Shown: positions 8,016 to 17,900 of the stretch, piece after piece | Position numbering within the stretch: position 1 is the stretch's first letter | How the letters are laid out: each line of letters opens with the position of its first letter | DNA from: Flavobacteriaceae bacterium PS02336 | GTDB lineage: Bacteria; Bacteroidota; Bacteroidia; Flavobacteriales; Flavobacteriaceae | NCBI GenBank assembly: GCA_029960065.1 | Contig: JASCOF010000003.1 | Span: 248,001 to 312,000, forward strand | Direction of reading: 5' to 3' | Length of the DNA stretch: 64,000 nucleotides | Position numbers and translations under genes: made by a program | The notes under the pieces: model-generated | The model's database searches: none | Seen by the model: the letters and a program-made list of their open reading frames with translations, nothing else | Told to the model about the DNA's origin: nothing

Positions 8016-10673
8016 TTATTTTTTAATAAAGCGTTTAATAGTCTGTTTACCGTCTTTTTCAAAAACAATAAAATAGATGCCTTTTCGCAGATTGGTGACA
8101 TCAAAACTATTATTACTGATTTTCTGAGAAACTACGGTCGCACCAGTTTGAGAATCTACAATTTTTGCGCTTCCTCCAGATAAATCTGTTGTAACATACA
8201 AAGTACTTTCAACTGGACTTGGATAAACATTTAAAGTAATTTCGGCTGGTTCTTCTTCTACTATTAATGCCGAAGCTGTTCTAGCAGTAGTTCCAGCAAC
8301 TTTAGTAATTTTAATCCAGTTAATGTTCATTCCAGTATTCTGAATGTAGATTCCGAAATTGTAAGTTCCTGCATTTACATTTACAGTCTGAGAAACCGTC
8401 TGCCAATTCTGCCATCCTCCTGTATTTGGAATATCGACACTTCCTAAAACAATTGCTCCTGCATTTAAGTCCGCTGATAATTTTCCGCCGGTAACAGCAC
8501 TTGCGACACGATATTCTATTAAATAAGAACCTGTTGTTGGAAAATTAATACTGTTATACGCTAACCAGTCTCCTGTTTCGGTATAACCTACATTTGAACC
8601 TCCTCCAGTATCCGTAGTAGCTTCAATTTGAATACCGCTCATTGCCGAATAATCTTCTGCCTGAATTAAAACGGAACTCTGAGAACTTGCTGCAGGAACT
8701 AATTTCCATTGTCCGCAAGTCTGATTGTTATTATCCCATTGCTGAATAATAGCTCCTGAAGCAGTACTTGCTCCTGCTACTTCAACAATTCTTCCGCTGT
8801 GACGGGCAACAATTTTATAATAACCATCTCCCGCAGCAACCAAAATAAACTGCTGATTGGTTGTAGCATTGTATGGATATTGTTCTAAACGTGCACCATT
8901 AGCTTTATTGAAATTATTAATGTCTAAAGACAAGTTGCTGTGATTCGCAATAATTTTATACAATCCGTCTCCTAAATGCGTGAAAGTGAATTTCTGATTG
9001 TTTCCAGAATTCAAAGCGCCTTGATTAATTCCTGCTGCATTCGCCGTACTTGAATTCCAAACATCCATATACAGACCGCTGTTTCTGTTTTGTAAAAAGA
9101 AAGTCTGGTTTCCTAGGGTTGTTGTTCCGTTTGCGATAACTCTAATCGAACTTACTTTATCATTCCACGTTGTATTTAAACAAGAATTATCAGAATTGAT
9201 TACCGTTGAAGTTCCAGTAAAATTATCATCCTGATACAAAATTGCCTGATAACCCTGAGTGATTTTAAGCGAAGAAATATCATCATTTAAAACACCTAAA
9301 GAATTTAAACGAGCTAAATTGTAATCACCAATTGTTAATCCGCCTGAGAAACCAGTGTAGTTACAATCCTTATAAACCGTAATAACATCTGTAGAAGCTG
9401 GAACCGAAGGCGTAGTAAGTCCATAATATCCTCCAAAAGTAGCAATAACCTTTGTTGGCTGAGGCGAATGAAGTGACGGTGATTGATCTGCAACATCATC
9501 ATAAGCAAATCCGTAAGCCAGATTATCGATATTAATTCCTGGTAAATGCCAGAATTTAGAATAATGATTGGTTGGATTTACCTGATAATATTTTGAAGCA
9601 TCATACCAATTCTGCTGTCCTGGATTTGGTGTAGTCGTATTTACAACATGTCGGTTAATTGCAGCTGTTAACTGTGACTGAATTACAAGATCTAAATCTC
9701 CGTCAACGAGTCTTCTGTCCAAAACACCTTTTCCTTCAAGGGCTTCCTGAGTTGTCGGTCTATTTTGAACTCTTCCCGTTCTTCCAACAAAAGCACCAGA
9801 TTGTCCAACCATTTCAAGCTGTTCTCCAATAACTCTACCTTTAAAAACGCCTGCATCTCCGGCATAAAATATCAAATCTTCATTTTTGTATTTATTCCAG
9901 ATTGCATCGATATAAGATTTTAAATAATTAGCATATTGTCCTGAACCTTCGGCGTAAGCAGGCGTTTTAGATGGAGCAGTAATTTCTCCCGTTGCATCAT
10001 TTACACAACCTTGAAATTCGGCTGGAACATTAGCTTTAAAAGCCGCAACAATTTCAGCATGTCTTTTTAAATCTCCTACTTTCTTTTGGTAACCATTGGC
10101 TCCAAATAATTCTAATCCCATTGGGTATTTATACGAATCCACTCTTGTTGGGTTTCCGAAGAAACCGTGCTGATTGTTTGTCAATTCAATCATTTCATAC
10201 AAAATACCTTGATTTGGATCTGTCGCATTCTGCGGATTTGGCGATGCATATCCTGAAGGAGCGCCGCTCGCACCGAAAAAATAGAAATACAACTGTGATC
10301 CTTTAGAAATAAAAACCCTGCATCCTGCAATTAAAGGAAGCGTAAAAGTCTTATTGGGAATTTCGCTCAATTTTGTAAAACAAGCAGCATATTTTGAGTT
10401 TTGTCCAGGTCCCGTATTTCCACCGTAAGTCGGTCCCGTAACGGTATTGTAAGACGCATTCATTGGTAAAACCTGACTTGTTTTGGCATTTACCCAAACA
10501 TGGTTTCCTGTAGTATAATCGATTCCTACAATAGCTACGTACAAATCACTATCAGCAAAAGTCGAATTATTACTTATGGTAAAAGGAACTGGTCCCTGAC
10601 CATACACAAAAGTCGAAAACACTAAAAACAGTGTAATCCAAATAGAAAATCTTTGAAGTTTATTGTTTTTCAT
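8016..10673 (-). CDS. Secreted GH64 beta-1,3-glucanase with crystallin, ricin-type and CBM6 modules
   Basis: 885 residues from the ATG at 10673, preferred over 10697 because it gives a normal signal peptide (MKNNKLQRFSIW...YGQG). The order is: a GH64 domain (about 28-405; opening VPFTISNNSTF, VYVAIVG-like strands, HLPGINIDNLAYGFAYDD), a beta/gamma-crystallin-like pair (about 415-510; YKDCNYTGFSGG, YQDDNFTGTS), a ricin-type lectin domain (about 515-655; repeated SGLYMDVWN, NLSLDINNF, SGRIVEVAG), a CBM6 (about 665-785) and a T9SS type A tail (VYPSPVEST, ending KRFIKK). GH64 enzymes release oligosaccharides from beta-1,3-glucan. The gene follows the GH16 gene and precedes the chitinase. The number of accessory modules is unusually high. 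Confidence 0.88.
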   Translation of the reverse strand: MKNNKLQRFSIWITLFLVFSTFVYGQGPVPFTISNNSTFADSDLYVAIVGIDYTTGNHVWVNAKTSQVLPMNASYNTVTGPTYGGNTGPGQNSKYAACFTKLSEIPNKTFTLPLIAGCRVFISKGSQLYFYFFGASGAPSGYASPNPQNATDPNQGILYEMIELTNNQHGFFGNPTRVDSYKYPMGLELFGANGYQKKVGDLKRHAEIVAAFKANVPAEFQGCVNDATGEITAPSKTPAYAEGSGQYANYLKSYIDAIWNKYKNEDLIFYAGDAGVFKGRVIGEQLEMVGQSGAFVGRTGRVQNRPTTQEALEGKGVLDRRLVDGDLDLVIQSQLTAAINRHVVNTTTPNPGQQNWYDASKYYQVNPTNHYSKFWHLPGINIDNLAYGFAYDDVADQSPSLHSPQPTKVIATFGGYYGLTTPSVPASTDVITVYKDCNYTGFSGGLTIGDYNLARLNSLGVLNDDISSLKITQGYQAILYQDDNFTGTSTVINSDNSCLNTTWNDKVSSIRVIANGTTTLGNQTFFLQNRNSGLYMDVWNSSTANAAGINQGALNSGNNQKFTFTHLGDGLYKIIANHSNLSLDINNFNKANGARLEQYPYNATTNQQFILVAAGDGYYKIVARHSGRIVEVAGASTASGAIIQQWDNNNQTCGQWKLVPAASSQSSVLIQAEDYSAMSGIQIEATTDTGGGSNVGYTETGDWLAYNSINFPTTGSYLIEYRVASAVTGGKLSADLNAGAIVLGSVDIPNTGGWQNWQTVSQTVNVNAGTYNFGIYIQNTGMNINWIKITKVAGTTARTASALIVEEEPAEITLNVYPSPVESTLYVTTDLSGGSAKIVDSQTGATVVSQKISNNSFDVTNLRKGIYFIVFEKDGKQTIKRFIKK

Positions 10674-10716
10674 ATCTAAATAATTTTGGGGTTGCATTAA
10701 TAGATTTTAAAACCAA

Positions 10717-10738
10717 AGTCATTTGAAAATAAATGACT
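10717..10738. repeat. Short inverted repeat between the GH16 and GH64 genes
   Basis: AGTCATTT and AAATGACT with a 6-nt loop lie in the 5' leader of the GH64 gene. It may be an mRNA hairpin between genes of one transcript. Confidence 0.35.
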
Positions 10739-10800
10739 GTATAAATCCGTCAGGTACAATTTTGAGCCCTCCTCCAATCATACCCAACGGATCTAAAAAA

Positions 10801-13800
10801 TTATTTCTTAATCAGCTTTTTTGTCCAGCTTTTTTGATCTGATTTAAAATTCACAATGTAAATTCCTTTAGTCAATTTGCTGATATCAATTTGGCTTTCA
10901 TTTTCTTGAGCTTTACTTTGAATAACCAACGTTCCTGAATTATCATAGATCGAGATTAGTTTGTTATCCAAATTCTCTGGTGACGAGACTTGAATGTAAT
11001 TACCCGCAGGATTTGGATATACAGCGAAAATGGTATTTTCCGGCTGTGTTTCTTCCACAACATTTAGAGCCATTTTAGCTGTTGAAGAAGATCCATAAGC
11101 TTCTATTTCATACAATGAATAACCATAAGGAGCCAGAGCTTTTGCAGTACACAAAATTCTCAGATATCTTCCTGTACCACTTACCGTTAAATCGTCTGTG
11201 CCTCCATCACTCGCTGTCTGATTGCTGATGGTTTCATTGTCTGTGAAAACATTGTCTGTAGAAAGCTGTACTTTATATTGCGTTGCATAAGCGGCTTCCC
11301 ATTTCAAGACTACTCGATTAAGTGTGTAATTACTTCCTAAATCAACATAAATCCATTCTGTTGCATTGGAGAAAGAACTTGCCCATCTAGATACAGTTCC
11401 GTCTCCATCAGTAGCTTTATTAGCAGATAATGTTGCGTTTTCTTCTGTAGAAGCGGTTGCTGTTTTAGCTAAAGCTAAATTTACATTCGGATTTGGTGTA
11501 ATATTTCGAACAATAACATCGCTAAAAACTCCTGTTGTCAAAGTTCCGTTTGCGTGAGAAGTAACCGCCATACCTACATAAATGGTATTTGCCATTGTTA
11601 CTGTTTTTGGAGTTCCAAGCTGCGTCCAAATTGTTCCGTTATCAGAAGTATAAGATGTAAACACATTTCCCGATCTTACTAAGCGAACCCATTTTGGAGC
11701 TGTTCCTGCTGCAACATCTGCTGCAGTTACTCCAGAAGTAGCAATTCTTGATAATGATTCAACTCCTGCCGCTGGCGTAACATCTGTCATAACATGTTTA
11801 GAAGTTGGTGTAAGCGTTTCACGGAACATTACTCCTGCTTTTGCATACGTATTGGTATTGGTCAGCGAATTTACTTTTGCAATAATTTCGGCATCTCCAG
11901 TAATCTGCTGATTGACATATTGAAACTGATCGCTGGTTTCCCAAATATCTGTTCCAGCACCTTTTATAGTGAATGTTCCATTAGCATGAGCTGCTTCACC
12001 TGCTGGTGTAACAGCGCCTAAATCGGTGCTGATCCAAGGGGATGGTAATCCCGCAGGTGTTTCAGTTGAAACTAAATTTAAAGATCTTAAATTATCAAAA
12101 TAATACGTATTTCCTGAATTGCTTCCAGGTTCAAATAAGAAAACAAAACGGTTAACATCATTATCTGGCGTAGAAGCGTCTGGCGTACTTACATAGGTGA
12201 ACGTAATGGTATGCCAAGTATTGGTTTGTTTTACAACTCCTTGATAAATACTATGTCTTCCAACTGGATAATTGGACGGAATTGAAGCACTGCTTTCTGC
12301 CTGCCATGAAATGATAGATCCCACTGGAGCTGACGTGTAGACATCCATTGCAAACTTTTTAGTTCCTGCTTTAAAATCACCAATGTTGGTTAATGTTGTA
12401 TTGAAGGAGAAGTTATCATACAATTCTGTTGACTTACGGACATATCTTCCAACATTTGATGAAGTATTAATTCCTGCAGCACTTGGGTTTGCCACATTTG
12501 CGGTGTAAGTTCCAATAGCATCTCTGAAAGTAATATTATGTGTATTTTGATAATCTTCGTAAACAACGCCCGGCGTAAAAGTATCTGGCAGTTTCGTCGA
12601 TGCAATTCTGATGTTGTCAAAATAATAAGTATCGTTTGTATAAGAGCCTGAGTTAAACAATAAAACCATCTGATTGACTGCCAGATTTGAAGTTCCAGCA
12701 TCTGGACTGGAATTGTAATAAAATGTCAAGGTTTCCCATTGATTTTGTTTAGTCGTAATGGCGACATAATTACTGTTTCTTCCTGTTGGATAATTAGCCG
12801 GAAGCGAAGTCGCACTATTTTCTAAATTCATGCTTACAACAGTTCCCACTGGTGCTGTTGTATAAACATCGATCAAAATCTTATTCGTTTGGTTTTTGAA
12901 TAAACCAGCGTCTTCAATTGAAGTTTGGGTATTAAAGAAAAGAACATCGTATTGTTCTGTCACATTTCTGACATATCTCGCAACATTAGCAGAAGAATTA
13001 ACCGAATTGGAAGCTGGATTAGCCACAACTGAATACGTTCCTGTTGTTGTTCCTTTAATAATTTTATTGATGCCGTCATAGTTCTGCAAAACATCTGTTG
13101 CAACAATTGGTTTCTCTGGTTCAGCTTTCGTAAGCAGATTATCAAAATAATAAGTAGCTCCTGAATTAGAATTCGATTCAAAAAGTATCACTACATTATT
13201 GATTGTTAAAGCACTGGTATTTGGATCGATAATTTTTTCGAACTCAAATTCGATAGTTTCCCATTTGTTCTGAACCGTTGTTGCTGCTTTAAAACCGCTA
13301 TGTCTTCCAGACGGATAATTCGTTGCTGTAGTTACATTACTGTTTTCTAACTGCATGGAAATTTTTGTTCCAACAGGCGCCGAAGTATAAATATCAAAAG
13401 AAAGTCTTTTTCTTCCGTAAACATAATCGTTAGCATTTGTAATGGTGACGTTTCTTATATTCAGAACATCATAAAGCTCGCTTGAATTACGAACATATCT
13501 TCCAACTAAAGCAGAGGTATTAATTCCAGTCGCAGAAGGATTTGCTACAGCTTCTGTTAAAACTCCGGTTTTTACTGGATATAATACATTTCTATTACTT
13601 TGAAAATCTTCATGTATTTTCTCTACCGGAATGGCAGGTTCTGTTTTTACAGCCAATTTATAAGTATTAGCAGTACATCCCGATACAGTTGTAGTTACTG
13701 AAACATCTCCTCCTGCAGTTCCCCAGTTTACGGTAACTGCATTTGTTCCCTGTCCAGAAGTTATAGTTGCTCCTGCTGGAACTGTCCAATTATATGCTGC

Positions 13801-14751
13801 TCCCGTAACGGCATTTATCGAATACGTTTTACTCGTTTCATTTTGATATACTTTGGCATCTCCGGCAACTCCGTATTTATAACTTCCGTCATAAACACGA
13901 ACATAATCTACCTGAAGTTTTGCAGGGAAATCACCCGGAACTGGAGGAACTCCTGCGCCATTTACGCTTGTATAAGGAGTTCCTGCACTTCCTACAGCTA
14001 AATTCAAAATAATATAAAACTGACTATCATTAAATGGCCATCCACCGTTTACAGTAGTATTAGGTGTAGCGGTATGAAACAAAACATCATCTACAAACCA
14101 TTTGATAAAATTTGGTCCCCACTCTACAGCATATACGTGAAAATCTGAAGACAGATCTGTCGGAGAACTGTAGCTTCTGCCTGTAAAATGATATCCGTTT
14201 CCGTCATAATGAATAGTTCCGTCTACAGACTGCGGATTTCTGTGTTTGGCTTCCATAATATCAATTTCGCCAGTATACGGCCAGTTTCCATTAACTGGAA
14301 GCATCCAAGAAGCCGGCCATGCCCCTTGTCCGTTTGATAATTTCATGCGGGCTTCCACTCTTCCGTATTTGAGCGCATATTTTCCTTCTGTAGTTAATTT
14401 AGAAGAGGCATAAGGCTGATCTGGAAATGAGGCACTCGGCTGGTATTTTGCCTCAATGTTTAAATAACTGTTTGTGCCTTCTTTTACAATCGTAGCCTGA
14501 TTTGGTTCATAACGTTGTGCTTCTGCATTTCCGAATCCGCAGAGCGAAGGACATCCATTTCCGGAAATACTCTGCCATTTGGTTAGATCGACAGTAGTTC
14601 CGTTAAATTCATCTGACCAGACCAACGTTTTACATTGCGCCTGAACTTTTAATAATGGCAGTAATACAAATATTGCCAATGTCAAAAATCTTTTAAAATA
14701 AGAGAAATTGCTTTTCGGTGGTCGGCCGAAAAAAGAGTCGTTTTGATTCAT
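10801..14751 (-). CDS. Secreted GH16 laminarinase with three repeated modules, CBM32 and T9SS tail
   Basis: 1316 residues. A signal peptide is followed by a GH16 domain (about 40-290) with active site GEIDIMEAKH (Glu162, Asp164, Glu167), the laminarinase-type E-x-D-x-x-E signature. Next come a PKD/Ig-like module (about 295-372) and three tandem copies of a module of about 170 residues (about 377-545, 547-720, 725-905), each opening with a DFQSNRNVLYP/DYQNTHNITF-type strand and ending YYFDNL. A DUF1349-like lectin-fold segment (about 910-1105), an F5/8 type C (CBM32-like) module (about 1107-1225, NLALAKTATASTEEN) and a T9SS tail (VYPNPAGN, ending KKLIKK) complete the protein. It should cut beta-1,3- or mixed beta-glucans outside the cell. 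It is the first gene of the GH16-GH64-GH18 series; its leader contains an ACCTGT...ACAGGT dyad (14795-14816). Confidence 0.9.
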   Translation of the reverse strand: MNQNDSFFGRPPKSNFSYFKRFLTLAIFVLLPLLKVQAQCKTLVWSDEFNGTTVDLTKWQSISGNGCPSLCGFGNAEAQRYEPNQATIVKEGTNSYLNIEAKYQPSASFPDQPYASSKLTTEGKYALKYGRVEARMKLSNGQGAWPASWMLPVNGNWPYTGEIDIMEAKHRNPQSVDGTIHYDGNGYHFTGRSYSSPTDLSSDFHVYAVEWGPNFIKWFVDDVLFHTATPNTTVNGGWPFNDSQFYIILNLAVGSAGTPYTSVNGAGVPPVPGDFPAKLQVDYVRVYDGSYKYGVAGDAKVYQNETSKTYSINAVTGAAYNWTVPAGATITSGQGTNAVTVNWGTAGGDVSVTTTVSGCTANTYKLAVKTEPAIPVEKIHEDFQSNRNVLYPVKTGVLTEAVANPSATGINTSALVGRYVRNSSELYDVLNIRNVTITNANDYVYGRKRLSFDIYTSAPVGTKISMQLENSNVTTATNYPSGRHSGFKAATTVQNKWETIEFEFEKIIDPNTSALTINNVVILFESNSNSGATYYFDNLLTKAEPEKPIVATDVLQNYDGINKIIKGTTTGTYSVVANPASNSVNSSANVARYVRNVTEQYDVLFFNTQTSIEDAGLFKNQTNKILIDVYTTAPVGTVVSMNLENSATSLPANYPTGRNSNYVAITTKQNQWETLTFYYNSSPDAGTSNLAVNQMVLLFNSGSYTNDTYYFDNIRIASTKLPDTFTPGVVYEDYQNTHNITFRDAIGTYTANVANPSAAGINTSSNVGRYVRKSTELYDNFSFNTTLTNIGDFKAGTKKFAMDVYTSAPVGSIISWQAESSASIPSNYPVGRHSIYQGVVKQTNTWHTITFTYVSTPDASTPDNDVNRFVFLFEPGSNSGNTYYFDNLRSLNLVSTETPAGLPSPWISTDLGAVTPAGEAAHANGTFTIKGAGTDIWETSDQFQYVNQQITGDAEIIAKVNSLTNTNTYAKAGVMFRETLTPTSKHVMTDVTPAAGVESLSRIATSGVTAADVAAGTAPKWVRLVRSGNVFTSYTSDNGTIWTQLGTPKTVTMANTIYVGMAVTSHANGTLTTGVFSDVIVRNITPNPNVNLALAKTATASTEENATLSANKATDGDGTVSRWASSFSNATEWIYVDLGSNYTLNRVVLKWEAAYATQYKVQLSTDNVFTDNETISNQTASDGGTDDLTVSGTGRYLRILCTAKALAPYGYSLYEIEAYGSSSTAKMALNVVEETQPENTIFAVYPNPAGNYIQVSSPENLDNKLISIYDNSGTLVIQSKAQENESQIDISKLTKGIYIVNFKSDQKSWTKKLIKK

Positions 14752-14955
14752 TTTTTTTAGTTTTTTTGTTAGTAAGTCTCGATTACGTCATAAAACCTGT
14801 GTTTGCAGAAACAGGTCATTATTCTCGTAATAATCCGACAATATTAACAAATAAATCAGGCAAGACTTACATTTTGGAGTACGGTTTGACTACGGTACTA
14901 GTAAAAAAATGTAATAAATAGCCCTCAAAAAACGTAAAACTACTTAAGATTTTAC

Positions 14956-14987
14956 TTCATCCTTAAAAACTAAAAATTAAGGATGAA
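14956..14987 (-). terminator. Hairpin overlapping the stop codon of the regulator gene
   Basis: TTCATCCTTAA (14956-14966) and TTAAGGATGAA (14977-14987) are perfect 11-bp arms. One arm lies in the last codons of the propeller/LuxR regulator. No clear T tract follows, so termination is only possible. Confidence 0.4.
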
Positions 14988-17900
14988 TTCGGTTATGTTT
15001 GTATCCGACGGAAGCTGTAATTTTTTACGGATTCGGTATCGGGTATCTTCAACACCTCTTACAGAAATTCCTAAAAGAGGCGCAATTTCTTTTGTATTGA
15101 AGTTCATTCGCAGATAAGCGCACAAACGCATATCTCGCGGCGTGAGTTCTGGATAACTTTGTTTTAATCGCTGCATAAAATTATCATGAAGCTGATTGAA
15201 AATCTCTTCAAATTCGTTCCAATGTTTGTCTCCCTGCAATTCGTGATCAATGAGTTTGTTTATTTTAGCCAATAAACTAAAGTTGACATTGGGATCATTT
15301 TTCTTATCAATCTGAGCGATAAGTTCTTTTATAGAAAGCAGAATTTCGTTTAAATGAATAAGATTCACTGTATTTGAAGCTACCTTAGCATTTTTTAAAT
15401 GAATCGTTGTTTGAAGATTTTCTTTTACAATAGCCATATTTTGCTGTTCCAAAGCTAGCTTTTGCTCATTTAATTCGGCAAGGTTTTTAAGCAGTTCTTT
15501 TTCCTGTTTTAAAATTAACTGTTCTCTATCACGTTCTGCAAGATTCTTTTGGTATTTAATAATCGCATAGATCAGCACTCCAAAAAGCACGAGGTATAAA
15601 ATATAAGCCCAAATTGTTCGATACCAAGGCGGCAGAATTTCAAAATGAAAAACAGCTTCTTCACTTACTACATCATAAATATTTTTAGCTCGTACATGAA
15701 AAACATATTCGTTTTCCGGCAAGTTGGTGTACTCTTTCTCTGTTTGAACTGTATACTCTGACCAGCTTGGTTCAAAACCTTCTAACCAATACTCGTATTT
15801 TGTAGCATCGGCTTCATCATAAAAAAGTGAAGCAAAAGAAAAATGAAGTGCATTATTAGCATACGATAAAACTCTCGAAATATCTTTCTCTGCCGATTTG
15901 GTTTTATTAGGCAGCACATCATATCGGCTGGAAAAAATTAAACTATCCTTCGGGAAAATACATTTTACTTCAGAGATTACAGCTTTATATTTGGTTTGGT
16001 ATTGCTTGTTTTTTATGGCATTATAATGAATTAAACCATTTTGAGTTCCAAAAAATACATCTCCAGTTGTTGTGGTCTGAATGTTTTCGAAACCTGGAAC
16101 ATATAAATAACGCAGCTTTCTAAACGGAAGTTCCTCTATATTAAAAGTTCCGTGCGCTTTTTTAGTCATTTTTCCGGTATTTTCTCCAGAAACGTACCAA
16201 ATTGTATTTTGGTTATCCGATTTTAATAGTCGAATATGACTTTCCAGACCAAGGTATTTCTTGAAAACAAGATCCGGCTTCATCTTTTTGGAAGCTTCAT
16301 CTTGTTTGTAAACTCCTTTCGTTGTGCCAAAAACAATGTGGTTATCAATCTTAAAAGTGTTTAAAAATAAACTGGATGGAAAACCATTTTTATCATTATA
16401 AAACTGAACATCCGAAACGGCATCAAAAGTTTTGTTCAATTTAATTTTAAAAATTCCCTTATAACCATGAGCAATCCAAATATTTCCGTTTTTATCCGTT
16501 TCTATAATACGGCTGCTGTCTTCAAAACCTTTTAATTTGTGCTGAAAAACCCATGAACCGTTTATCTGTTTCAAAAGATACAAGCCAGTATAACCTCCCA
16601 CCAGCAATAAATCAGGATGATTTGGAACTAAAATTCCCTGCCACGCTCCGTCCAATTTAACCAAAACTTTAGCCGAATTTCCATCAATTTCAAATATTCC
16701 ATTTTTTTCAAATGCTAAAAGTGAGTTTCCAAAAACACCCACATTCCAAACATTTTCAGACATTCCTGAAATATGCTGAAATTTAATATTCTCCTGTTTT
16801 CCATTTTTATAACTAAGCCAATCCAGCCAGAATAAGCCATTGTCTGTACCAACAAATAATTTATTCTGATATATTTTACTGCAGTATATTTTAGTCTCTA
16901 AATTTGAATTATCAACAATTCTGGACAATGGCGATGAAATTTGAATAAACGAAATTCCTTCTTTTAACATGACCCACAAATTGCCTTCTCGATCTACTTT
17001 AAGACTGGTTACATAATCGCTTTGAAGTCCTGTTTGTTTATCGATATGCTGAATTAAATGCCCTTTACTATCTACAACTATCAATCCTGCTTGACGCGTT
17101 CCAATTCCGAAATAACCGTCAGCAAATTGAATTCCCGCAGAGATTTGATTCTGCTTAAGCAGATAATCTACTTCTGTCTTAAAAGGTTTTATCTGATTAT
17201 CAGTAAAAAGAAAAAGTCCGTCTTTTTGGGTAAACAACAAAAGTCCTTTTTCTGTCTTGAAGATCTTCCTAATCTGCATTCCTGCAAATTTCTGAGCATT
17301 TGAAAACGGAATTAAAATGTCGTTTTTTAATTGCAATAAACCTTTGGTATTATCTGTAATATAGATTTCTTTTCCAACTTCAAAAAGATCATCAAAAGCA
17401 GATTGAGCATCTAGCACTTTAATTTTATGATTTTTATAGATAAAAACTCTTTCGTAGGAAAAGAAAATCACTTCATCATTTCGAATAACAGTATGCAAAA
17501 CATCTCCAAAATTGCGGGCAGAATCCGGAACTAACTTTACCAAAGAATTATATTGATACTGACCATTTGGAAGTTTAACGACAAAACCAAAATCACCCTG
17601 CGCGCCAACGTAAATCTTATCGTTTTTATCCATTGCCATGGAACGAACCATGCTTCTGTTTTCTGGCTGTGTCACAATCGCCCATCGAACGCCGTCAAAC
17701 TGCATGATTCCAAAGTGATTGGCAAAAAACATCATGCCTTTTGAATCCTGAAGCACAGCCCAATTTTCTGAAGCCGCTTTATACGTCTTTGGACTATAAT
17801 TGATTATAAAAGGAACTCCGACCTTTTTAATTTGCCCATAAAAAAAGAAAGGAATGAGAAGCAGTAATAAAACTAAAACTCTAATTTTAAATTTCATCAT
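14970..17900 (-). CDS. Membrane-spanning propeller/Y_Y_Y sensor with LuxR-type DNA-binding domain
   Basis: 976 residues. A signal peptide or anchor (about 1-22) precedes a long periplasmic part with two-component-regulator propeller repeats (for example NLWVMLKEGISFI, NGNIWIAHGYKGIF, TIWYVSG). A triple-tyrosine (Y_Y_Y) domain near 690-755 includes ATKYEYWLEGFEPSW. A single membrane helix (about 763-783, WAYILYLVLFGVLIYAII) leads to a cytoplasmic coiled coil rich in Glu/Gln/Lys (785-840). The C-terminal helix-turn-helix (about 920-963, LTPRDMRLCAYLRMNF, TKEIAPLLGISVRGVE) is of the LuxR/GerE type. There is no kinase or receiver domain. It therefore looks like a one-component regulator that senses a glycan outside and binds DNA inside. 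The adjacent T9SS glucanase/chitinase genes on the same strand are the obvious targets. Confidence 0.82.
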   Translation of the reverse strand: MMKFKIRVLVLLLLLIPFFFYGQIKKVGVPFIINYSPKTYKAASENWAVLQDSKGMMFFANHFGIMQFDGVRWAIVTQPENRSMVRSMAMDKNDKIYVGAQGDFGFVVKLPNGQYQYNSLVKLVPDSARNFGDVLHTVIRNDEVIFFSYERVFIYKNHKIKVLDAQSAFDDLFEVGKEIYITDNTKGLLQLKNDILIPFSNAQKFAGMQIRKIFKTEKGLLLFTQKDGLFLFTDNQIKPFKTEVDYLLKQNQISAGIQFADGYFGIGTRQAGLIVVDSKGHLIQHIDKQTGLQSDYVTSLKVDREGNLWVMLKEGISFIQISSPLSRIVDNSNLETKIYCSKIYQNKLFVGTDNGLFWLDWLSYKNGKQENIKFQHISGMSENVWNVGVFGNSLLAFEKNGIFEIDGNSAKVLVKLDGAWQGILVPNHPDLLLVGGYTGLYLLKQINGSWVFQHKLKGFEDSSRIIETDKNGNIWIAHGYKGIFKIKLNKTFDAVSDVQFYNDKNGFPSSLFLNTFKIDNHIVFGTTKGVYKQDEASKKMKPDLVFKKYLGLESHIRLLKSDNQNTIWYVSGENTGKMTKKAHGTFNIEELPFRKLRYLYVPGFENIQTTTTGDVFFGTQNGLIHYNAIKNKQYQTKYKAVISEVKCIFPKDSLIFSSRYDVLPNKTKSAEKDISRVLSYANNALHFSFASLFYDEADATKYEYWLEGFEPSWSEYTVQTEKEYTNLPENEYVFHVRAKNIYDVVSEEAVFHFEILPPWYRTIWAYILYLVLFGVLIYAIIKYQKNLAERDREQLILKQEKELLKNLAELNEQKLALEQQNMAIVKENLQTTIHLKNAKVASNTVNLIHLNEILLSIKELIAQIDKKNDPNVNFSLLAKINKLIDHELQGDKHWNEFEEIFNQLHDNFMQRLKQSYPELTPRDMRLCAYLRMNFNTKEIAPLLGISVRGVEDTRYRIRKKLQLPSDTNITEFILNF

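Noticed and set aside
10121..10306. Short open frames opposite the T9SS enzymes
   Set aside because: Antisense to conserved catalytic domains, without start signals or domains of their own.
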